Counted from the first letter of the stretch, positions 1-9,006 are shown. The stretch is DNA of 64,000 bases from Micavibrio sp. UBA7689 (GCA_002482805.1 DLGR01000045.1:206385-270384); one strand, 5' to 3'. A program made the numbers and translations. The notes: generated from the sequence alone by a model not told the origin.

Positions 1-1461
1 GGTGAAGACAATTACAAAAAAGCCGATAAACCCAAACTCGCTTCTATGGATGCGGGCAAAAAAGGTTTGCGCGCCGTTGTCGAAACCGATGACGAAGGCG
101 GCAAATACGCATGGAAAGTTCTGCGCGACACGCTGGTCTATGCGGCGTCATTGGTGCCCGATATCGCGGACTCCGTTGCCGAAGTCGATGAGGCGATGCG
201 TCTGGGCACAAACTGGAAATCGGGCCCGTTCGAAATGATCGACGCGCTCGGCGCGAAATGGTTCGCGGATAGACTCAAATCCGAAAATATTCCCGTTCCC
301 GCACTGCTTACCAAAGTCGGCGACGGTTCCTTCTACAAGGTCGTGGACGGTAAATTGAATTACTTCGGCACCGACGGAAAATACCATGCCGTACCGCGCG
401 CCGAAGGCGTTCTGCTTCTCTCCGACATCAAACTGAATTCCAAACCGCTGATCAAAACCTCAAGCGCCTCCGTGTGGGATATCGGCGACGGTGTCATTTG
501 TGTGGAATTCACAGGGAAAATGAACGCGCTCGACGATCAGGTGTTCGAAGCCTATCAACAGGCCATCAAACTGATCGGCAAGGGCGAAGGCCAGTATAAA
601 TCCATGGTGATTTATAACGAAGGCTCCAACTTCTCCGCAGGCGCAAATTTGGGCCTTGCTATCTTCGCCATGAATATCGCGTTGTGGCCGCAAATCGAAG
701 AACTTGTCGCGGGCGGGCAAAAAATCTACAAGGCGCTTAAATACGCACCGTTCCCTGTAGTCGCCGCGCCTTCGGGCATGGCGCTCGGCGGCGGATGTGA
801 AATCCTTCTCCACGCCGACCATGTTCAGGCGCACGCCGAAACCTACACGGGTCTTGTGGAGGTTGGCGTGGGTTTGATTCCGGGTTGGGGCGGGTGCAAG
901 GAAATGCTGCTGCGCTATCAGGAAGAAGAACGCGAACAGTATGATAAAAACACAGGGGGCCGCAAAATGTGGTTCTCTCCGAAAAACACGCCGATGGGCG
1001 CGGTCAGAAAAACATTTGAAACCATCGCGCTGGCCAAGGTCGCCAAATCCGCACAGGAAGCCAAAGAATTCCGCTACCTGAAAAAAACCGATGGCATCAC
1101 GATGAACCGTGACCGTCTTTTGTTCGACGCGAAACAAAAAGCGATAGAGCTTTCGAAGAACTACACGGCACCCGTCCCCGTCACCGAAATCCGTCTCCCT
1201 GGTCCTTCGGGCAAATACGCGCTCGACATGGCTGTTGCCGACATGCGCAAAAACGGGAAGGCAACGCCGTACGATGTGACGGTCTCTGCTGCCGTGGCCA
1301 AGGTGCTCTCGGGTGGCGACAAGGCCGACTGGACGCGTCCTCTGGGCGAGGAAGATCTGTACAAGCTGGAGCGGGAAGAGTTCATGAAACTGGTCCGCCA
1401 CGAAGGTACACAGGCCCGTATCGAACATATGCTGGAAAAGGGCAAGCCTTTACGTAATTAA
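1..1461 (+). CDS. 3-hydroxyacyl-CoA dehydrogenase / enoyl-CoA hydratase, FadN-like (5' partial)
   Basis: The reading frame is open from base 1, so only the C-terminal 486 residues are visible. The first ~90 residues match the C-terminal domain of 3-hydroxyacyl-CoA dehydrogenase (TNWKSGPFEMIDALG). An enoyl-CoA hydratase/crotonase domain follows, with the oxyanion-hole segments SAGANL and GMALGGGCE and the stretch GLIPGWGG. The order dehydrogenase then hydratase is that of FadN-type proteins, the reverse of FadB/FadJ. It should carry out the hydration and NAD-dependent oxidation steps of fatty acid beta-oxidation in the cytosol. An acyl-CoA dehydrogenase and a FadL-type porin lie within 8 kb. 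A hairpin terminator follows the stop codon. Confidence 0.9.
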   Translation, partial: GEDNYKKADKPKLASMDAGKKGLRAVVETDDEGGKYAWKVLRDTLVYAASLVPDIADSVAEVDEAMRLGTNWKSGPFEMIDALGAKWFADRLKSENIPVPALLTKVGDGSFYKVVDGKLNYFGTDGKYHAVPRAEGVLLLSDIKLNSKPLIKTSSASVWDIGDGVICVEFTGKMNALDDQVFEAYQQAIKLIGKGEGQYKSMVIYNEGSNFSAGANLGLAIFAMNIALWPQIEELVAGGQKIYKALKYAPFPVVAAPSGMALGGGCEILLHADHVQAHAETYTGLVEVGVGLIPGWGGCKEMLLRYQEEEREQYDKNTGGRKMWFSPKNTPMGAVRKTFETIALAKVAKSAQEAKEFRYLKKTDGITMNRDRLLFDAKQKAIELSKNYTAPVPVTEIRLPGPSGKYALDMAVADMRKNGKATPYDVTVSAAVAKVLSGGDKADWTRPLGEEDLYKLEREEFMKLVRHEGTQARIEHMLEKGKPLRN

Positions 1462-1481
1462 GGATTTGCGGATAAACCAAT

Positions 1482-1511
1482 AAAAAACCGCCCGTAAAGG
1501 GCGGCTTTTTG
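1482..1511. terminator. Bidirectional intrinsic terminator
   Basis: CCGCCC and GGGCGG form a stem around a short loop, with a T-run on the plus strand and a six-base T-run on the minus strand. It ends the FadN-like gene and, in the other direction, the small lipoprotein gene. Confidence 0.85.
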
Positions 1512-1535
1512 TATTCAGGGGCAAAACCCCTGGAA

Positions 1536-1667
1536 TTACTTGTTTTGTGCGTGGCTGAACGTAGCATCGCCGTTAACGACGCTTTCTTTTTGTGCGTGGC
1601 CTTGTGCGCAAGCGCCCAGAGCCAGAACAACTGCCAGAACAGATGCGATTTTTGCAAATTTCGTCAT
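1536..1667 (-). CDS. Small lipoprotein, 43 aa
   Basis: A short minus-strand frame starts with ATG at 1667 behind a GGAGAT ribosome-binding site and encodes 43 residues. The N-terminus MTKFAKIASVLAVVLALGAC is a lipoprotein signal peptide with a perfect lipobox (LGAC, Cys20). The mature part would be only 24 residues (AQGHAQKESV and onward). Two other features support a real gene: a sigma-70-like promoter at 1706-1734 and a terminator with a T-run just past the stop. It resembles entericidin-type mini lipoproteins in size and layout only; function is unknown. Confidence 0.72.
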   Translation of the reverse strand: MTKFAKIASVLAVVLALGACAQGHAQKESVVNGDATFSHAQNK

Positions 1668-1705
1668 ATCAGAATCTCCCGATTTGTAAGTTTAAACTGG
1701 GGGAA

Positions 1706-1734
1706 ACTATCGAAGCTACGGCCCCCAAAGTCAA
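1706..1734 (-). promoter_or_regulatory. Sigma-70-like promoter for the small lipoprotein gene
   Basis: On the minus strand TTGACT and GATAGT are separated by 17 bases, placing the transcript start about 32 bases before the ATG at 1667. Confidence 0.5.
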
Positions 1735-1802
1735 CGCCGCATAACCAGTTTTGCCCCGACTGTGGCCATTTGGACACAGTTTTTTCGGGGAATTTCGGGG
1801 GT

Positions 1803-2624
1803 TTAACGGTCGGAAACCAGCCATTGTGAGGCCGTATCCACAAGCCCCAGACGCTCTTTCAGGAAGGGCAGTAGCGCTTCATAACGGGCGGGAACCTGAT
1901 ACGGCGCGTTGAAGAGGATAAGTCCCGATCCATTGAACGTGTTCTCGACATGCCGTGGATACATCAATGTTTCCACGCACCATGTCGACGGAATGCCGAG
2001 CGCGGTAGCCGCTTCTTTGAGCCCGCCGATCGCCAGATGCGATTTGATCGGATACCAGAGCAGATAAACACCCGTCGCAAAACGCTTCTTCCATTCCTGC
2101 ATCTGTTTGATGAGCGTTTGAAATTCGTCCGTCTTTTCGAAAGGCGGATCGATGAGGACAAGCCCGCGTTTTTCTTTCGGGGGAATATTCGCACGAATAC
2201 ATTCGTAGGCGTCGAGATTGGTAACAACTGCATTCTTTTCGCGGCGCAGATTTTCTTTCAAGGTTTCGAAATCTTCGGGGTGCAGTTCGTTGGCGATCAA
2301 TCTGTCCTGCACGCGCAACATGCGGTTGATGAGTTTGGGCGATCCCGCATATTGATGGGCCGCCAGATCATGCTTCACCAGATCGTAATAGATTTTGAAA
2401 TCTTCCGGTATGGCGGCGTCCTTGAACTGTCCGATGCCTTCTTCCCATTCACGCGTCTTTTGCGCTTCCACGGAATTCAAATCATACATGCCGATCCCGC
2501 CATGCGCGTCGATAATGCACAAAGGCGCGTCTTTGCGCTGCAGATATTCGAGAACGAGGGCGAGCGCCAGATGTTTCATGACATCGGCGAAATTCCCCGC
2601 ATGGTAAATGTGGCGGTAATTCAT
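1803..2624 (-). CDS. rlmJ: 23S rRNA (adenine-2030-N6)-methyltransferase RlmJ
   Basis: This 273-residue protein matches RlmJ over its whole length. The N-terminus MNYRHIYHAGNFADVMKH is the family signature, and the N6-adenine methyltransferase motif IDPPFE is at residues 158-163. RlmJ methylates A2030 of 23S rRNA using S-adenosylmethionine. The gene stands alone on the minus strand, 18 bases after the stop of neighbouring sequence upstream. A GC-rich inverted repeat at about 1754-1793 lies just beyond its stop codon but has no T-run. The length is usual for the family. Confidence 0.93.
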   Translation of the reverse strand: MNYRHIYHAGNFADVMKHLALALVLEYLQRKDAPLCIIDAHGGIGMYDLNSVEAQKTREWEEGIGQFKDAAIPEDFKIYYDLVKHDLAAHQYAGSPKLINRMLRVQDRLIANELHPEDFETLKENLRREKNAVVTNLDAYECIRANIPPKEKRGLVLIDPPFEKTDEFQTLIKQMQEWKKRFATGVYLLWYPIKSHLAIGGLKEAATALGIPSTWCVETLMYPRHVENTFNGSGLILFNAPYQVPARYEALLPFLKERLGLVDTASQWLVSDR

Positions 2625-2642
2625 ACCCTAGTGTTTAGAGTA

Positions 2643-4205
2643 TTAGCGCTTGTCGCTCAAGTAGCGGCGTTCCAGGTGTTGGAGCAGCGGAGCGGCCGAG
2701 AGTTCTTCGCCCGTGATCTGCTTGACCAGTTCGAGTGTACCGATGGAGCGGCCCTTCGCATGAATGTTCTTTTTCAGCCATTCATTGATGGGGCGCAGAT
2801 CGCCGTGTTCTATCATACCCGCCATACCCGGCATTTCCGAATAAAGCTTTTCATGTAGGGTTGCGGCAATGATGTGGGACAGCGTGTTGGTTGGAATGAA
2901 CCCGAAGCGTCCCGTGAACCAGTCGGGGTTTTGCAGCGGTCCTTCTTCGGCTGATGCGGGCGTGATGCCCAGATATTTTTTGCTTTCCTCGTTCCAACGC
3001 TCGGGAAGGTCTTTGACTTCCAGATCGCCGTTGATGAGGTCACGCTCGATACGGTAACGCAAAACATCGTGGAATACTTTGGTAAGCTCGTCGGCCTCGT
3101 TACGTTTGGCCGAAGGCGTGATAATCTTCTTGAGGCGGTACAGGTTTTCCGGTTCGAACGATTTGTTTCTGAACTGGCGGAAAACACCTTCCGCACGCAC
3201 GGCGATGAAATCAAAGAATTGCGGCGTGCGGCCGATGATCGTTTCATACAAATTCGAAAGCGAATTCATCATCAGGGAACCGCTGTCCTGACCGACAGGC
3301 TGCGTGATCCAGTCATGGGGCAAGTTCTGCAGATACAATCCGCGCGCACCTTGATAAAGCGTGTCTTCCATGGAATCGAGGAAGCTATCGGAATCTCCGC
3401 AACGAACCAAAATACGCGTATCGTCCGAAGAACCGCCAGCCATGGGGGAGAGGCCCGTCACTTGCAACGTACCGCGTGTGAAATCGAAACCCATCATTTC
3501 CAAAATGGTTTTGTTCAACCACATCTGGTCGCCGCGGCTGAAATCGCCGTCCAGAGGAATGGGTGCGGATTGATGTTTTTGTTTAACCAGAGCGGCATCG
3601 CGCAATTTCGCCAAAGGCTCAAGCAGCGAGTCATAAAGCGCGTCCATCTGCGTCAGTGAAATATCGCTCGCGTAACCGAGCAGCAAAGCTTTATACGGCG
3701 TCTTCACTTCGAATTTCTTTTGCTTCAATTCACCGATCTTGCGGTAAAGGTCCACCACTTGCGTGATATAGGGCTGGATGTCTTTCCATGTCTGGCCTTG
3801 TAAAGCAGCGGCGTGACGCTTGCGGCCTTCGGAAGCTATTTGGACGGACGCGATGTACAGATCGGGCGGAAGCGCGGTTAAGTGCGAATGTATGCGGCGC
3901 ATTTCCGTCAGGTTCGCGGAATTCCAGTTGTCCCATTTGTCGGGGTTTTTGGACGCATCGTTTTCAACTTGTTCTAAAAGCTTGGCGAGCGCGGCGGTCG
4001 ATGTTTCCGCATAAATGCGTTTGGTGATGGCCGAAATATCGTGAAGGCGGCGCGGGAGGGCACCTGCGGGCATAGCCGTCATCATATCCATCGCAAGCAT
4101 GCCGCGGATGGAGAACAGCGTGTTCAAGTTGGAGAAATAGTATTTGAGGTCGTTATAGCCGGGCGCGATTTCGCCCACCGGCTTGAGATTCGGTTGTTCT
4201 GACAT
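2643..4205 (-). CDS. M32 (Taq-type) carboxypeptidase homologue with degenerate metal site
   Basis: The protein is 520 residues from the ATG at 4205, preferred over the in-frame ATG at 4238 because GGGGG lies seven bases upstream. The C-terminal half keeps the M32 scaffold (NEADELTKVFHDVLRYRIE, DLPERWNE, GRFGFIPTNTL). The HEXXH zinc motif, normally within TLHExxHALYEQ, reads TLYQGARGLYLQ (residues 282-293), and the later HESQS segment carrying the third ligand reads MNSLS (313-317). All three metal ligands are therefore missing. M32 enzymes are metallocarboxypeptidases; this member is probably a pseudoenzyme with a structural or binding role. The frame is intact over 1.5 kb, which argues against simple decay. 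Confidence 0.85.
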   Translation of the reverse strand: MSEQPNLKPVGEIAPGYNDLKYYFSNLNTLFSIRGMLAMDMMTAMPAGALPRRLHDISAITKRIYAETSTAALAKLLEQVENDASKNPDKWDNWNSANLTEMRRIHSHLTALPPDLYIASVQIASEGRKRHAAALQGQTWKDIQPYITQVVDLYRKIGELKQKKFEVKTPYKALLLGYASDISLTQMDALYDSLLEPLAKLRDAALVKQKHQSAPIPLDGDFSRGDQMWLNKTILEMMGFDFTRGTLQVTGLSPMAGGSSDDTRILVRCGDSDSFLDSMEDTLYQGARGLYLQNLPHDWITQPVGQDSGSLMMNSLSNLYETIIGRTPQFFDFIAVRAEGVFRQFRNKSFEPENLYRLKKIITPSAKRNEADELTKVFHDVLRYRIERDLINGDLEVKDLPERWNEESKKYLGITPASAEEGPLQNPDWFTGRFGFIPTNTLSHIIAATLHEKLYSEMPGMAGMIEHGDLRPINEWLKKNIHAKGRSIGTLELVKQITGEELSAAPLLQHLERRYLSDKR

Positions 4206-4303
4206 TGAAAAGACCCCCGTGACTTGAAAAATATCCAATCATTAGGGTCGCTTATTTGGGTTAAAAATGCTTTAATATCCTTGTGTTATCATGAAAGAAT
4301 ATC

Positions 4304-4573
4304 ATGTTCTGGAAAAAGAAAAATAACGGCAAGGATGTCAAAACCGCGGAAAACGGCGGCAAAACCAATCGCGAACTGCTGATCGAGCAGGCCAAGGCCA
4401 ATGCCAAGAAGGCAACCGCCGAAATCGGCGAGGACACGCTGAGCGCCGTTCGGGTCGGTATGATGCGCCAGCAACAAAAAGCGCTTATCGATAAGGCTCT
4501 GGCGGATATCAAAGGGGCTGACGCCGACAAGGTGCGCGACCACATACAATTCATGATCCGTCACGAGAAATAG
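4304..4573 (+). CDS. Conserved-looking small charged protein, 89 aa
   Basis: The 89-residue product is Lys/Ala/Glu-rich and should be largely helical (ELLIEQAKANAKKATAEIGE, then MMRQQQKALIDKALADI). It has no signal peptide or membrane segment. It lies between the divergent M32 homologue and the acyl-CoA dehydrogenase gene. I do not recognise a family. Clean codon use, similar to its neighbours, supports a real cytoplasmic protein, possibly a small adaptor or coiled-coil, but function is unknown. Confidence 0.65.
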   Translation: MFWKKKNNGKDVKTAENGGKTNRELLIEQAKANAKKATAEIGEDTLSAVRVGMMRQQQKALIDKALADIKGADADKVRDHIQFMIRHEK

Positions 4574-4655
4574 TTTTGCGGTGCCGCATACAATGATTTT
4601 AGTGGCCCTTAAACATTTCTGATCTACTATTATTCTTCCACGCAGGAGATCGTCT

Positions 4656-6437
4656 ATGCCCGTTTATCAAGCCCCTCTCGACAATCTGAAATTCGTTTTG
4701 CACGAGGTGCTGGGCGCGGAGAGTCTCTCGTCTCTGCCGGGCTATGAAGATGCGACGCCCGACCTGATCGATTCCATTTTGGAAGAGGCCGCGAAGATGT
4801 GCGAGGAAGTTCTATTCCCGCTTAATCAGTCAGGCGACAAAGAAGGCTGCACATGGAACAACGGTACGGTCACGACGCCTGCGGGATTCAAAGAAGCCTA
4901 TGATGCCTTCGCGAGCGCGGGCTGGTGTGGCGCGGTGGCCGATCCCAAATATGGCGGCATGGGTCTGCCCGCGACGGTGGGCTTTGCCATTCAGGAAATG
5001 ATTTGTTCCGCCAACATGTCGTTCGGCATGTATCCGGGGCTCTCCGAAGGCGCTTATAACGCGCTTTATCTACACGGCACCGACGCGCAAAAAGATACGT
5101 ACCTTCCGAAATTGGTAACGGGCGAATGGTCGGGCACGATGTGTCTGACCGAACCGCATTGCGGCACGGACCTTGGTCTTATTCGTACAAAAGCCATTCC
5201 AAACGGCGATGGTTCCTACAACATCACGGGCACGAAGATTTTCATCTCTGCCGGCGAACACGATCTCACCAAAAACATCATCCACTTGGTGCTCGCAAAA
5301 CTTCCCGACGCGCCCGAAGGTGTAAAAGGCATCTCGCTGTTCGTCGTTCCGAAATACCTGCCCGACACGATGGGCGTGAACGCCGTGACCTGCGGCTCGC
5401 TCGAACACAAGATGGGCATCAAGGCCAACGCCACCTGCGTCATCAACTTCGAAGATTCCAAAGGCTGGCTGGTCGGCGAAGCGCACAAGGGCCTGCGCGC
5501 CATGTTCACGATGATGAACACTGCGCGTCTGGGCGTCGGTATGCAGGGCCTCGGCATCGCCGAAGTCGCCTATCAAAACGGATTGAACTACGCCAAAGAG
5601 CGCGTGCAGATGAGGTCCTTAACGGGCACGAAAGCGCCCGACAAACCGGCGGACCCGATCATCGTTCACCCCGATGTGCGCCGCATGCTGATGATTTCCA
5701 AAGCCGTCACCGAAGGCTGCCGCGCCATGTCGTTGTGGATCGGTATGGCGCTCGATCTCTCCGAAAAACATCCCGATCCGCACGCAAGGGAAGAAGCTGA
5801 AGATCTCGTCGCGCTGATGACGCCGATCATCAAGGCCTATCAGACCGACATGGGTTTTGAAATTGCTTCGAATACGATGCAGATTCACGGCGGCCATGGC
5901 TATATCTGGGATACGGGCGTCGAACAATATGCGCGGGATGCGCGTATCGCGATGATTTACGAAGGTACCAACGGCATTCAGGCGCTGGATCTGGTCGGGC
6001 GCAAAATGGGCGTGGGCTTCGGCCGCCTGCTGCGCCGCTTCTTCCACCCCGTGCATAACTTTATCGAAGAAAATATGGGCAATGCGGAACTCGGTGAATT
6101 TGTCATGCCGCTGGCGAAGGCTTTTGCGAAACTGCAAGCCAGCACGGGCCTGATCGCACAAAAAGGTTTGAAAAACCCTGATGAAGCGGGCGCGGCATCT
6201 TCCGATTATCTGCGCCAGTTCGCTCTTGTGGCGCTCGGCTTCATGTGGGTGCGCATGGCCAAGGTCGCGCAGGAAAAATTGAAAGACGGTGATGCGTCCA
6301 AAAAAGAATTCTACGAATCCAAAATCAAAACCGCGCGCTTCTTCTTCGAACGCATGCTCCCCGAAGCCGACGCACGGGCCAAAATGGTCATGGCGGGCGC
6401 CAAATCCATGATGGACTTGGAAGAATCGGCGTTCTAA
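4656..6437 (+). CDS. Acyl-CoA dehydrogenase, DmdC-like long form
   Basis: The product has 593 residues, the length of the acyl-CoA dehydrogenase subfamily with an extra C-terminal domain that includes 3-methylmercaptopropionyl-CoA dehydrogenase DmdC. The flavin/substrate segment CLTEPHCGTDLG is at 163-174, and the likely catalytic base is Glu436 in IYEGTNG. An AGGAG ribosome-binding site precedes the ATG. It would oxidise an acyl-CoA to the trans-2-enoyl-CoA with FAD. The neighbouring FadN-like gene and FadL-type porin favour general fatty acyl-CoA oxidation over sulfur metabolism, but the substrate cannot be read from the sequence. Gap to panC is 11 bases. Confidence 0.92.
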   Translation: MPVYQAPLDNLKFVLHEVLGAESLSSLPGYEDATPDLIDSILEEAAKMCEEVLFPLNQSGDKEGCTWNNGTVTTPAGFKEAYDAFASAGWCGAVADPKYGGMGLPATVGFAIQEMICSANMSFGMYPGLSEGAYNALYLHGTDAQKDTYLPKLVTGEWSGTMCLTEPHCGTDLGLIRTKAIPNGDGSYNITGTKIFISAGEHDLTKNIIHLVLAKLPDAPEGVKGISLFVVPKYLPDTMGVNAVTCGSLEHKMGIKANATCVINFEDSKGWLVGEAHKGLRAMFTMMNTARLGVGMQGLGIAEVAYQNGLNYAKERVQMRSLTGTKAPDKPADPIIVHPDVRRMLMISKAVTEGCRAMSLWIGMALDLSEKHPDPHAREEAEDLVALMTPIIKAYQTDMGFEIASNTMQIHGGHGYIWDTGVEQYARDARIAMIYEGTNGIQALDLVGRKMGVGFGRLLRRFFHPVHNFIEENMGNAELGEFVMPLAKAFAKLQASTGLIAQKGLKNPDEAGAASSDYLRQFALVALGFMWVRMAKVAQEKLKDGDASKKEFYESKIKTARFFFERMLPEADARAKMVMAGAKSMMDLEESAF

Positions 6438-6448
6438 GATAGGCAAAC

Positions 6449-7291
6449 ATGCGTAAACTTGAATCCATCGCCGCTCTGCGCGCCTTCGTGCAGGACAACA
6501 GAAAAGCCGGAAAAACCATTTCCTTTGTGCCCACCATGGGCGCCATCCATGAAGGCCACATGGAACTGGTGCGTCAAGGTTTGGCAAAATCCGATATCTG
6601 CATTCCCTATATATTTCTGAACCCGAAACAATTCGCTCCGACCGAAGATCTGGGAAGCTACCCGCAGCCTCTGGATGCGGATTTAGAACGATTGAAGGCC
6701 GTGAATTCCACGGCTGTCTATCTGCCGCGCGCCGATGAAATCTATCCCGACGGTTTTGCGACATCGGTGAAAGTCTCCAATGTCTCGGGACCTCTGGAGG
6801 GCGAATGCCGCCCGCATTTCTTCGAAGGCGTCGCCACGGTCGTTTCCAAAATGTTGATCCAGTGCCAACCTGACATCGCGCTTTTCGGTGAAAAAGATTT
6901 CCAGCAATTGCAGGTCATCAAACGCATGGTCAAAGACCTGAACATTCCCGTCGAAATTTTCAGCGTGCCCACGGTGCGTGATTCCGAAGGCCTTGCATTA
7001 TCATCCCGCAACGCCTATCTGACGGACGATCAATATCAAATCGCGATCCAGCTAAACAAAATCCTCGCCCACCTCGCGGGCGATGTTCGTCTGGGGAAGG
7101 ATGTAGCGGCGGCAGAAAAAGAAGCGGAAGAAAGCCTGTTGAATGCGGGTTTTGCATCGGTGGATTACGTCACCGTGCGCGATGCGAACACGCTCGCGTT
7201 GCCGCTTAAGGGACAGAAAGATTTGCGCGTTCTCGCCGCCGTGCGCGTCGGCAAGGCGCGTTTGATAGACAACATGCCCGTGTGGCAGTAG
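6449..7291 (+). CDS. panC: Pantothenate synthetase
   Basis: This 280-residue protein joins pantoate and beta-alanine with ATP to make pantothenate, the precursor of coenzyme A. It has the nucleotidyltransferase signature PTMGAIHEGH (28-37), GEKDFQQLQ, and the SSRNAYL segment that forms the KMSKS-like loop. The length is typical. It sits 11 bases after the acyl-CoA dehydrogenase gene and 9 bases before the SCP2 gene, so the three are probably co-transcribed, linking CoA supply to acyl-CoA use. No panB is visible in the window. Confidence 0.96.
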   Translation: MRKLESIAALRAFVQDNRKAGKTISFVPTMGAIHEGHMELVRQGLAKSDICIPYIFLNPKQFAPTEDLGSYPQPLDADLERLKAVNSTAVYLPRADEIYPDGFATSVKVSNVSGPLEGECRPHFFEGVATVVSKMLIQCQPDIALFGEKDFQQLQVIKRMVKDLNIPVEIFSVPTVRDSEGLALSSRNAYLTDDQYQIAIQLNKILAHLAGDVRLGKDVAAAEKEAEESLLNAGFASVDYVTVRDANTLALPLKGQKDLRVLAAVRVGKARLIDNMPVWQ

Positions 7292-7300
7292 GAGGAAAAA

Positions 7301-7594
7301 ATGTCACTCGAAGATATCGCGGAAAAAATGAAAACCCGTATGAACGGATTCAACCACACCGCAAAATTCGATTTCGATTCCGACGGCATCATGTTCGTCG
7401 ATGCCACGCAGTCCCCGCCTGAAGTCACGTTTGAAGATAAAGAAGCGGAAGTCACGTTGACCACGTCCATCGAAACCTTCGAAAAGATATTGAAGGGCGA
7501 ACAAGATCCAAACATTGCCTTCATGATGGGCAAGCTCAAAGTAAGCGGTTCGATGGGCCTTGCCTTAAAGCTCAACGGAATGCTCGAGGAATAA
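7301..7594 (+). CDS. SCP2 sterol-carrier-domain protein
   Basis: The 97-residue product is a single SCP2 domain, with the hydrophobic ligand-cavity pattern ending in DPNIAFMMGKLKVSGSMGLA. Such proteins bind lipids or acyl-CoAs in the cytosol. A GGAGG ribosome-binding site precedes the start at a spacing of 6. It is the last gene of the acyl-CoA dehydrogenase-panC operon and is followed at once by a strong terminator. A role in handing on acyl-CoA is inferred from family and context. Confidence 0.88.
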   Translation: MSLEDIAEKMKTRMNGFNHTAKFDFDSDGIMFVDATQSPPEVTFEDKEAEVTLTTSIETFEKILKGEQDPNIAFMMGKLKVSGSMGLALKLNGMLEE

Positions 7595-7595
7595 C

Positions 7596-7636
7596 AAAAA
7601 ACCCCGCCCAAGCATAAAAGCTGGCGGGGTTTTTCT
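7596..7636. terminator. Bidirectional intrinsic terminator
   Basis: CCCCGCC pairs with GGCGGGG, with a T-run on each strand. It serves the SCP2 operon and the converging FadL-type gene. Confidence 0.9.
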
Positions 7637-7650
7637 TGAAATTTCTGTCC

Positions 7651-9006
7651 TTAGAATCTGAACCGCAAACCGGTGGAGATGATCGCGACGCTGCCGTCCG
7701 TTTCCCCGACCGTTCTGTTGGTTGTGGTCACGCCGGGTGCGTAGGTTACGGTGTCCGTGATATCGATATCCTCTTTCGAAACATCCACATACATACCCGA
7801 TAGATCGAGCGATATGCCGGGCGTGATCGCATAGGTCAAACCGGCCGCGTACCATGTGCGGTCGCCGTCCGGAATACGGGTGGAACGGAATTCGTCAACT
7901 GTGGGCGTCTGGTCGTACTGGAAGCCCACTTTCAATTGCAGTTGTTCGTTCACGTCGTAACGTCCGCCGATGGCGACACCCCACGTGTTGACATAGCCTT
8001 GTTCGACAGAACGGAAGGCGGCGGGCTGCACGGCGTTGGCGTCAGTGAGAATCGGAATGTCGTCGAAATTCGACCATTCATACCAGTTCACACTTCCCAG
8101 CAACGTGAATTTGTCGGCGACTTTTTGTGATATGCCGAGCGATGCGATGTTGGGAAGGTCGAGTTCCGCCGAACCGTTGGAAATAAGACCGTCGCCGCTA
8201 AGACCGGCCAGACCGCCCGGAAGGGCCTCTGGCAGTTTGGTGATCAAACGGCCTTCGAGCGTGTGCGAAACGCCTGTTCTGTATTGGAATCCCACTTTGG
8301 TGCCTTCCGCGGGCTTTAATTGCACGCCGATATTGTACCCGACGGATGTATCGTCACCCGAAAGATCCACGCGTCCGTCCGTTGCCGTGCTTTGCAAGGC
8401 CAGAACGGGGTTGGGGATGGCGTTTTCGAGTTTGGCGCTCGCATGTTGGATGTTCACACCGCCGCCGATCGAAAGCCACGGCGTGACTTTATAGGCCAGC
8501 GAGGGCGCAACATCGATAACGGCGAGTTCGTTTTCGCTCGAGTTGTAACGGCCTACGAAATCGGTGTCATATTCGTTGGTCAGACCGAACGGCGCGGTGA
8601 TGCCGAGCCCGAACCACAATTTGTCTTCCAATACAGGCACGGACAAGAATGCGTTGGGCACGACCGCTGCATCGAACGGATTATCGGGAGAGGCGGGGCC
8701 GAGCGCTGCTACGGTACCGCCGCCGAGTGTGGAGGCGCGGGTGGATCCTCTGTCATCGTAATTCGCGTTGGGGAGCAAAAGATTTCCGCCGATGTAAAAT
8801 TCGAGACGGTCCAGTTCCGTCATGCCGGCCGGATTGTAAAACACCGTCGATGCATCGGGCGTGTCCGCAACAGAACCTGCGAACGCGGTACCCATGCCGG
8901 ATACGGATTGTTCCTGAATGTAAAAGCTGGCGGCGTTGGCGGCGGAAGAAAGAAGCGTTAGGGAAGCGGCGGATAAAAGTGAAACACGAAGCATGGATAT
9001 GGTCAT
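7651..9006 (-). CDS. OmpP1/FadL-family outer membrane transporter
   Basis: The ATG at 9006 (451 residues) is chosen because GGAG lies eight bases before it; an upstream ATG at 9039 lacks one. A Sec signal peptide ends at about residue 25 (SSAANA), and the mature N-terminus ASFYIQEQSVSGMGTAFAGS matches the FadL hatch region, followed by DASTVFYNPAGM. The rest is a repetitive beta-barrel pattern ending in GLRFRF, with the terminal Phe needed for barrel insertion. FadL proteins move long-chain fatty acids or other hydrophobic compounds across the outer membrane, which fits the adjacent beta-oxidation genes. Confidence 0.93.
   Translation of the reverse strand: MTISMLRVSLLSAASLTLLSSAANAASFYIQEQSVSGMGTAFAGSVADTPDASTVFYNPAGMTELDRLEFYIGGNLLLPNANYDDRGSTRASTLGGGTVAALGPASPDNPFDAAVVPNAFLSVPVLEDKLWFGLGITAPFGLTNEYDTDFVGRYNSSENELAVIDVAPSLAYKVTPWLSIGGGVNIQHASAKLENAIPNPVLALQSTATDGRVDLSGDDTSVGYNIGVQLKPAEGTKVGFQYRTGVSHTLEGRLITKLPEALPGGLAGLSGDGLISNGSAELDLPNIASLGISQKVADKFTLLGSVNWYEWSNFDDIPILTDANAVQPAAFRSVEQGYVNTWGVAIGGRYDVNEQLQLKVGFQYDQTPTVDEFRSTRIPDGDRTWYAAGLTYAITPGISLDLSGMYVDVSKEDIDITDTVTYAPGVTTTNRTVGETDGSVAIISTGLRFRF

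Noticed and set aside
460..1428. Long minus-strand frame opposite the FadN-like gene
   Set aside because: It mirrors codons of a clear enzyme gene on the other strand, has no recognisable domain and no ribosome-binding site.
1754..1793. Terminator after rlmJ
   Set aside because: A GC-rich inverted repeat is present but it has no T-run on the minus strand and an uneven stem, so I do not call it.
5619..6764. 381-codon frame opposite the acyl-CoA dehydrogenase and panC
   Set aside because: Antisense shadow of two well-supported genes; His/Arg-rich composition typical of such frames.
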